A stretch of 11,438 nucleotides of DNA from Fimadaptatus sp963928645. GTDB lineage: Bacteria > Bacillota > Clostridia > Christensenellales > Aristaeellaceae. Location: assembly GCA_963928645.1 (NCBI GenBank), contig CAWVGT010000056.1:1-11438 (forward strand), read 5' to 3'. The notes under the pieces are model-generated. The model did not search any database and was not told the DNA's origin. It saw nothing but the letters and a program-made list of their open reading frames with translations. The translations under genes and the position numbers were made by a program. Of the stretch, positions 7,344 to 11,438 are shown in pieces. How positions within the stretch are numbered: position 1 is the stretch's first letter; every line of letters starts with the position of its first letter.

Positions 7344-7350
7344 GATAAGT

Positions 7351-7579
7351 CCGCGGCGCGGCCGGGCGGTTGACGCGCGGCCCTGCGCGAGCCGCCTTGC
7401 CCTCGTGCGGGTGCGCGCGCGCGTATATATATGGTTGAGGTCGGGATGGCGCTGCGCTGTGCGCATTTGGTTGCGCGCAATGCGTTGCACTGCGTGCGCA
7501 ACGGCATGCGCTGCCGCGCTCGAGCGCAACTGACTGCATGCGCCCGGACGGCCCACGATCATTGGAAAGAGGTAATCAT
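7351..7579. other. Noncoding dnaN leader rich in GC palindromes
   Basis: No gene is seen. About 7411-7433 is a strictly alternating purine-pyrimidine run, GC-alternating passing into TATATATAT. From 7453 to 7543 the sequence holds eight TGCG motifs, the palindromes TTGCGCGCAA (7471-7480) and GCGCTCGAGCGC (7516-7527), GTTGCGC (7470-7476) paired with GCGCAAC (7496-7502), and two copies of GCATGCGC (7504-7511, 7536-7543). The dnaN ribosome binding site AGAGGT ends the segment. I could not identify a convincing dnaN promoter. Confidence 0.6.
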
Positions 7580-8676
7580 ATGCGGTTTAAATGCAAACAG
7601 GAACTGATGGTCGAATCGCTGCAGACCGCGATAAAGGCCATATCCAGCAAGGCGGCGATGCCCATACTGGAGGGCGCGCTGCTGGAGGCCGCCGACGGCA
7701 CGCTGACGATAACCTGCTCCGACGGCAACATGAGCATAATCACGCGGCTGGAGGCCGACGTGCGCGAGGAGGGCCGCGTGGTGCTGCCCGGCCGGCTGCT
7801 GGGCGAGATAGTGCGCCGGCTGCCGGTGGGCGAGGTCGACGTGAGCGTGGCCCAGAACAACGCCGCCACGCTCAGGTGCCGCGGCTCGCGCACGACGCTG
7901 GCGGGCTTCGCGGCCGAGGAGTACCCGGCGCTGCCCGCGCTGAGCGCGCAGAGCGGCGTCAGGTTGCCGCAGAAGGAGCTGCGCGACATGATCCGCCAGA
8001 CCAGCTTCTCCATCGCCACCGACGAGGCCCGGCCGATATTCACCGGCTGCCTGATGGAGGTCGAGCCGGGCGGGGTCAACCTGGTCGCGCTGGACGGGTT
8101 CCGGCTGGCGCTCAGGCGGCTCGAGCTGGATCACGGCGCGGGCGAGTTCGACGCGCTGATACCCGGGCGCTCGCTCAACGAGGTCGCGCGCATACTCGGC
8201 GAGGAGGGCGAGGTTGACATAGCGCTGGATCGCACTCACATCAGCTTCGACATCGGCGACACGCGCGTGATAACCCGCATGCTCGAGGGCGAGTTCATAA
8301 AGTACCGCTCGATAATACCCACAACCTGGAGCTGCCTGGTGCGCGTCAACCGCCAGGAGCTGGCCGCGTGCATAGACCGCGCCGCGCTGCTGGCGCGCGA
8401 CGGCAAGAACAACCTCATGAAGTTCGCCGTGGCCGACAACCGCATGGTCATAACGTCCAATTCCGAGATGGGCGACGCCTACGAGGAGCTGGAGGCCATG
8501 CACACCGGCGACGGGCTGGAGATATCGTTCAACATACGCTTCATGAGCGACATAATGAAGGTCATAGAGGACGACGACATAGTGCTGCGCTTCAACTCGG
8601 CGGTCAGCCCGTGCATAATCTGCCCCACGGAGGGCGACCGGTACACGTACCTGGTGTTGCCGGTGCGCAACGCGTG

Positions 8677-8677
<1 letters not shown>
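7580..8677 (+). CDS. dnaN: DNA polymerase III beta subunit (sliding clamp)
   Basis: This 365-residue protein is the ring-shaped clamp that tethers DNA polymerase III to the template and recruits repair enzymes and Hda-like regulators. Its length fits the family and its three repeated clamp domains (about 1-120, 125-245, 246-365). Recognisable segments are ALQ-like SLQTAIKAISSKAAMPILEGALLEA (11-35) in domain 1, RQTSFSIATDEARPIFTGCLMEV in domain 2, and the C-terminal TYLVLPVRNA, which forms part of the partner-binding pocket. The start at 7580 is chosen because AGAGGT lies nearby and MRFKC matches the usual N terminus; an in-frame start at 7538 adds 14 unconserved residues. The stop overlaps the mnmE start by one base, so the two are very likely translated from one mRNA. 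By hand count it uses ATA 22 times, ATC six times and ATT never for isoleucine. Confidence 0.98.
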
Positions 8678-10029
<1,352 letters not shown>

Positions 10030-10039
10030 ATTTTTAATG

Positions 10040-10067
10040 TTGCAATGGCCACGCGCTGGGTTATAAT
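10040..10067 (+). promoter_or_regulatory. Promoter upstream of the DUF1858 gene
   Basis: TTGCAA (10040-10045) and a perfect TATAAT (10062-10067) are separated by 16 bp, 11 bases after the mnmE stop. Transcription would start about 10074, giving a leader of roughly 48 nt with GGAGGG before the ATG at 10122. This makes the small gene independent of the dnaN-mnmE message. Confidence 0.75.
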
Positions 10068-10121
10068 ATCTACGAAGCGAATACGACGCCGCAAGGCTGC
10101 GAGCATATGGAGGGTTTAATT

Positions 10122-10331
10122 ATGGATGTCAAGGTCAACAAGCAGATGAGCATAGGCGAAGTTCTCCGGATCAACCGCATGACCGCGCCGATATTCATGC
10201 AGTACGGCATGCACTGCCTGGGCTGCCCGCACGCGACCGCCGAGTCGCTGGAGGACGCCGGCGCCGTGCACGGCATCGATGTGGATGCGCTGGTCGACGA
10301 TCTGAACAAGTTCCTGGCTGAGCAGGCGTAA
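10122..10331 (+). CDS. DUF1858 / hybrid-cluster-protein-associated redox disulfide protein
   Basis: A 69-residue protein matching DUF1858 and the hybrid cluster protein-associated redox disulfide family (TIGR03980). The marker is GMHCLGCPHATAESLEDA (29-46) with Cys32 and Cys35 in a CxxC, preceded by a short MSIGEVLRINRMTAPIFMQYG segment and followed by a helical tail. Such domains occur alone or fused to redox proteins in anaerobes; they are presumed thiol/disulfide switches, but the function is unproven. The start at 10122 has GGAGGG seven bases upstream; an earlier ATG at 10107 lies within that ribosome binding site and is rejected. It has its own promoter and a probable terminator behind it, so it is likely a single-gene unit between mnmE and a flavin reductase. 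No hybrid cluster protein gene is in the window. Confidence 0.9.
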   Translation: MDVKVNKQMSIGEVLRINRMTAPIFMQYGMHCLGCPHATAESLEDAGAVHGIDVDALVDDLNKFLAEQA

Positions 10332-10344
10332 TGAGTGATTGAGT

Positions 10345-10386
10345 GCCCAGCCGTGCGGTTCGAGAGAGCTGCGCGGCGGGGCTTTG
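10345..10386 (+). terminator. Probable terminator hairpin after the DUF1858 gene
   Basis: GCCC (10345-10348) and GCCGTGC (10350-10356) can pair with GCGCGGC (10371-10377) and GGGC (10379-10382), with one A/G mismatch and one G-U pair, closing a 14-nt loop. Only TTTGGCTT follows, so the T-tract is weak. It begins 13 bases after the stop codon, which supports a terminator role. Confidence 0.45.
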
Positions 10387-10491
10387 GCTTATCGTGGACA
10401 TATTCCCGGTATGGGCCGGCAGGGCGACCCCAAGCGACTCGCCCGGCGCGGCAACTGTGTGCAGGCGCGCTGATTGACGGAGGACGTGAAG
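10387..10491 (+). other. Structured leader before the flavin-reductase-like gene
   Basis: This segment has a hairpin GGGCGA (10422-10427) with TCGCCC (10439-10444), possibly lengthened by GCC outside on the left and GGC on the right. The GGAGG (10479-10483) eight bases before the ATG closes the leader. No sigma-A promoter hexamers are convincing, and no known riboswitch pattern (FMN, TPP, cobalamin, SAM) could be matched by eye. Confidence 0.4.
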
Positions 10492-11067
10492 ATGGATAAG
10501 GTAAGTTTACCCATATCGAACGATTACTGCCCGCAGACGCTGTTTTGCTACGGCACGTTCCGCGAGGACGGGCGGCCCGACTTTGGGCTGTTCTGCTGGC
10601 TGAGCTACTGCTGGCTGGACGGGCTGGGCGTCATGGCGGCGATAGGCGGGCCCAAGCTCACGCTGGATCGGGTACACGCCACACGCGCGTTCTCGGCCAA
10701 CCTGGTGACCGAGGAGCTGCTGCCGCTGGCGGACTACTTCGGCACTGCGAGCGGCTATTCGCCCGACAAGATGGACATACCGTTCAACTGGCAGCGCGGC
10801 GCGGCGCTGGACGTGCCGGTGCTGAGCGACAGCCCGGTCAACATGGAGCTGGAGGTCGTGCAGTTCGTGCCGCTGGAGGGCAGCGAGGTCATGATCTGCC
10901 GCATCGCGAACGTGCTGGGCGACGCGGCGCTGGCCGACCCGGGCGCAGGCGCCGCGGACAAGCTGGCGCGGATACGGCCGGTCAGCACGACCTGCATGAC
11001 GTACTTTGGATGGGACGGCGCGCGGCTGGCGGCGTGGCACGAGCCGGGCGCGGCGATAAAGGGCTGA
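10492..11067 (+). CDS. Flavin reductase-like, FMN-binding protein
   Basis: A 191-residue cytoplasmic protein resembling the flavin reductase-like family (split-barrel FMN-binding fold), whose members bind FMN or FAD and pass electrons from NAD(P)H or partner proteins. Visible family features are an N-terminal strand region (PQTLFCYGTFREDGRPDFGLFCWLSYC, 14-40), the VMAAIGGPKLTLDRVHATRAFSANLV segment (47-72), and LADYFGTASGYSPDK (79-93), the SG..xDK hallmark. The ATG at 10492 has GGAGG eight bases upstream; the in-frame TTG at 10474 lies before that site and is rejected. Five cysteines in total are modest for an FeS protein, so no cluster is proposed. Its neighbour is a CxxC redox protein, so a shared redox role is possible, but a hairpin between them argues against a tight operon. 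Substrate and partner are unknown. Confidence 0.82.
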   Translation: MDKVSLPISNDYCPQTLFCYGTFREDGRPDFGLFCWLSYCWLDGLGVMAAIGGPKLTLDRVHATRAFSANLVTEELLPLADYFGTASGYSPDKMDIPFNWQRGAALDVPVLSDSPVNMELEVVQFVPLEGSEVMICRIANVLGDAALADPGAGAADKLARIRPVSTTCMTYFGWDGARLAAWHEPGAAIKG

Positions 11068-11082
11068 GCGATGGGTGCAAGG

Positions 11083-11113
11083 CCCGGCGCGTGCGCGGTG
11101 GTGCGGCGCCGGG
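11083..11113 (+). terminator. Strong GC hairpin after the flavin reductase-like gene
   Basis: CCCGGCGC (11083-11090) and GCGCCGGG (11106-11113) are perfect 8-bp arms around a 15-nt loop, starting 16 bases after the stop codon. There is no T-run behind it, so it may be a processing or stability element, or a rho-assisted end, instead of an intrinsic terminator. Confidence 0.4.
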
Positions 11114-11265
11114 TGCGCCTTGAACGGCGCTGCGGGGCGGTCTGATGGCCTGTCTGGGGCCGTGTAGGGCTTGTAGAGGCGATTCTCAGGCAGGCTGGTT
11201 GGCAGTGAAAGCTGTTCAGCCCTGGGCCCATGCGGCCTGTGGAGGGCCGTAGTGGCCGTTCCGGA
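11114..11265. other. Noncoding spacer before the rRNA promoter
   Basis: No gene is supported. It holds two related GGCC-rich stretches, beginning GGCCTGTCTGGGGCCGTG (about 11145) and GGCCTGTGGAGGGCCGTAG (about 11235), which look like an imperfect direct repeat roughly 90 bp apart, each able to form small GGCC hairpins. Otherwise nothing stands out. Confidence 0.5.
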
Positions 11266-11266
11266 C

Positions 11267-11335
11267 AAAAGGTTCAAAAAAATCTGAAAAAGTGCGAAAA
11301 AAGGTATTGACAAGAGTCTCCGGATGTGGTATTAT
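11267..11335 (+). promoter_or_regulatory. rRNA operon promoter with phased A-tract UP region
   Basis: A perfect TTGACA (11307-11312) is followed after exactly 17 bp by TATTAT (11330-11335). Four A-tracts lie upstream at 11267-11270, 11276-11282, 11287-11291 and 11297-11302, with centres about 10-10.5 bp apart. They sit where an UP element would contact the RNA polymerase alpha subunits and should also bend the DNA. Start of transcription is expected near 11342. The leader that follows identifies it as an rRNA promoter. Confidence 0.85.
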
Positions 11336-11341
11336 ATATGA

Positions 11342-11438
11342 GCTGCCAGCGAGCGGCGCACAAAGGAAGCAAGAGATGCTCGAGAGTGCATCGCGAGTTA
11401 AGCAGCGGCGATCCTTGAAAACGATACAGTATGAACCA
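11342..11438 (+). ncRNA. Leader of an rRNA operon (16S gene beyond the right edge)
   Basis: The last bases contain ATCCTTGAAAACGATACAG, like the boxA-type antitermination sequence (CTTTGAAAAC) that precedes 16S and 23S genes in Bacillus and Clostridia. CTTGAAAAC is at 11414-11422. With a very strong promoter 70-100 bp upstream and no reading frame, this is best read as the untranslated leader of an rrn transcript. The mature 16S 5' end is not in the window, so whether a tRNA comes first cannot be told. Confidence 0.75.

Larger units (their letters stand above)
7191..7350. other. oriC, downstream half: DnaA boxes and unwinding site
   Basis: The 392-bp dnaA-dnaN gap starts with DnaA-box-like elements: TGTGGACAG (7191-7199), TTTTCAACA (7229-7237) and GCGTCCACA (7241-7249). 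Three closely packed boxes follow, TTTTCCCTG (7273-7281), TTTTCCACC (7284-7292) and GTTTCCACT (7293-7301), all in the same orientation. After the 3-bp step GCT come the trinucleotide element (7305-7331) and an AT-rich dyad ending with ATAAGT (7345-7350). Tandem boxes, GC step, DnaA-trio, then AT-rich DNA is the order of the Bacillus subtilis basal unwinding system, so replication most likely opens here. Individual boxes are imperfect; the arrangement carries the call. Confidence 0.85.

Noticed and set aside
8368..8676. Longer N-terminal start for mnmE inside dnaN
   Set aside because: The extra residues are out-of-frame dnaN sequence; MnmE homology starts at the ATG at 8677.
10351..10376. tRNA T-arm suggested by GGTTCGAG
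   Set aside because: The flanking bases do not form the T stem and no anticodon or acceptor stem can be drawn.
10386..10490. FMN or other known riboswitch before a flavin-related gene
   Set aside because: The conserved core motifs of the FMN, TPP, SAM and cobalamin classes could not be found by eye.

Overview
The window looks like the replication-origin region of a high-GC, probably anaerobic member of the Bacillota (Clostridia-like). The main clue is a dnaA-dnaN pair flanked by DnaA-box clusters, followed by a Bacillus-type DnaA-trio unwinding element between the two genes. Supporting clues are strong GGAGG-type ribosome binding sites, a phosphohexomutase with the TASHLP active-site variant, a hybrid-cluster-protein-associated redox disulfide protein, and a boxA-like rRNA leader ending in CTTGAAAAC. 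Protein-coding DNA is GC-rich, yet isoleucine is mostly written ATA, which is unusual. The taxonomic placement is inference; no 16S sequence is inside the window.

Left arm (1-5269, genes on the minus strand). A 108-bp tandem repeat array enters from the left edge and decays toward about 735. A likely intrinsic terminator follows, then transketolase (tkt), a phosphomannomutase/phosphoglucomutase and a DUF2461 protein. A well-formed minus-strand promoter (TTGCCA-17-TATAAT) sits just upstream of DUF2461 and could drive all three genes. Two of them belong to central sugar metabolism.

Origin (5233-7579). The first half, upstream of dnaA, holds two perfect and several near-perfect DnaA boxes, including an inverted pair, and a plausible dnaA promoter. 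The second half, between dnaA and dnaN, has tandem TTTTCCAC-type boxes, a GC step, nine DnaA-trio triplets and an AT-rich palindrome. This is the architecture of the Bacillus subtilis bipartite oriC. Transcription polarity flips here: genes on both sides point away from the origin.

Right arm (5856-11438, plus strand). dnaA and dnaN are followed, with a one-base stop/start overlap, by mnmE (tRNA wobble-uridine GTPase). The usual yaaA-recF-gyrB-gyrA run is not present. Then come a 69-residue CxxC protein (DUF1858) behind its own strong promoter, a flavin-reductase-like protein, and finally a strong rRNA-type promoter with helically phased A-tracts and the start of an rRNA leader. The 16S gene would lie just beyond the right edge.

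I found no phage, transposon, CRISPR, toxin or defence genes. The most notable items are the DnaA-trio origin, the dnaN-mnmE coupling in place of recF/gyrB, the ATA preference and the 108-bp satellite-like array.
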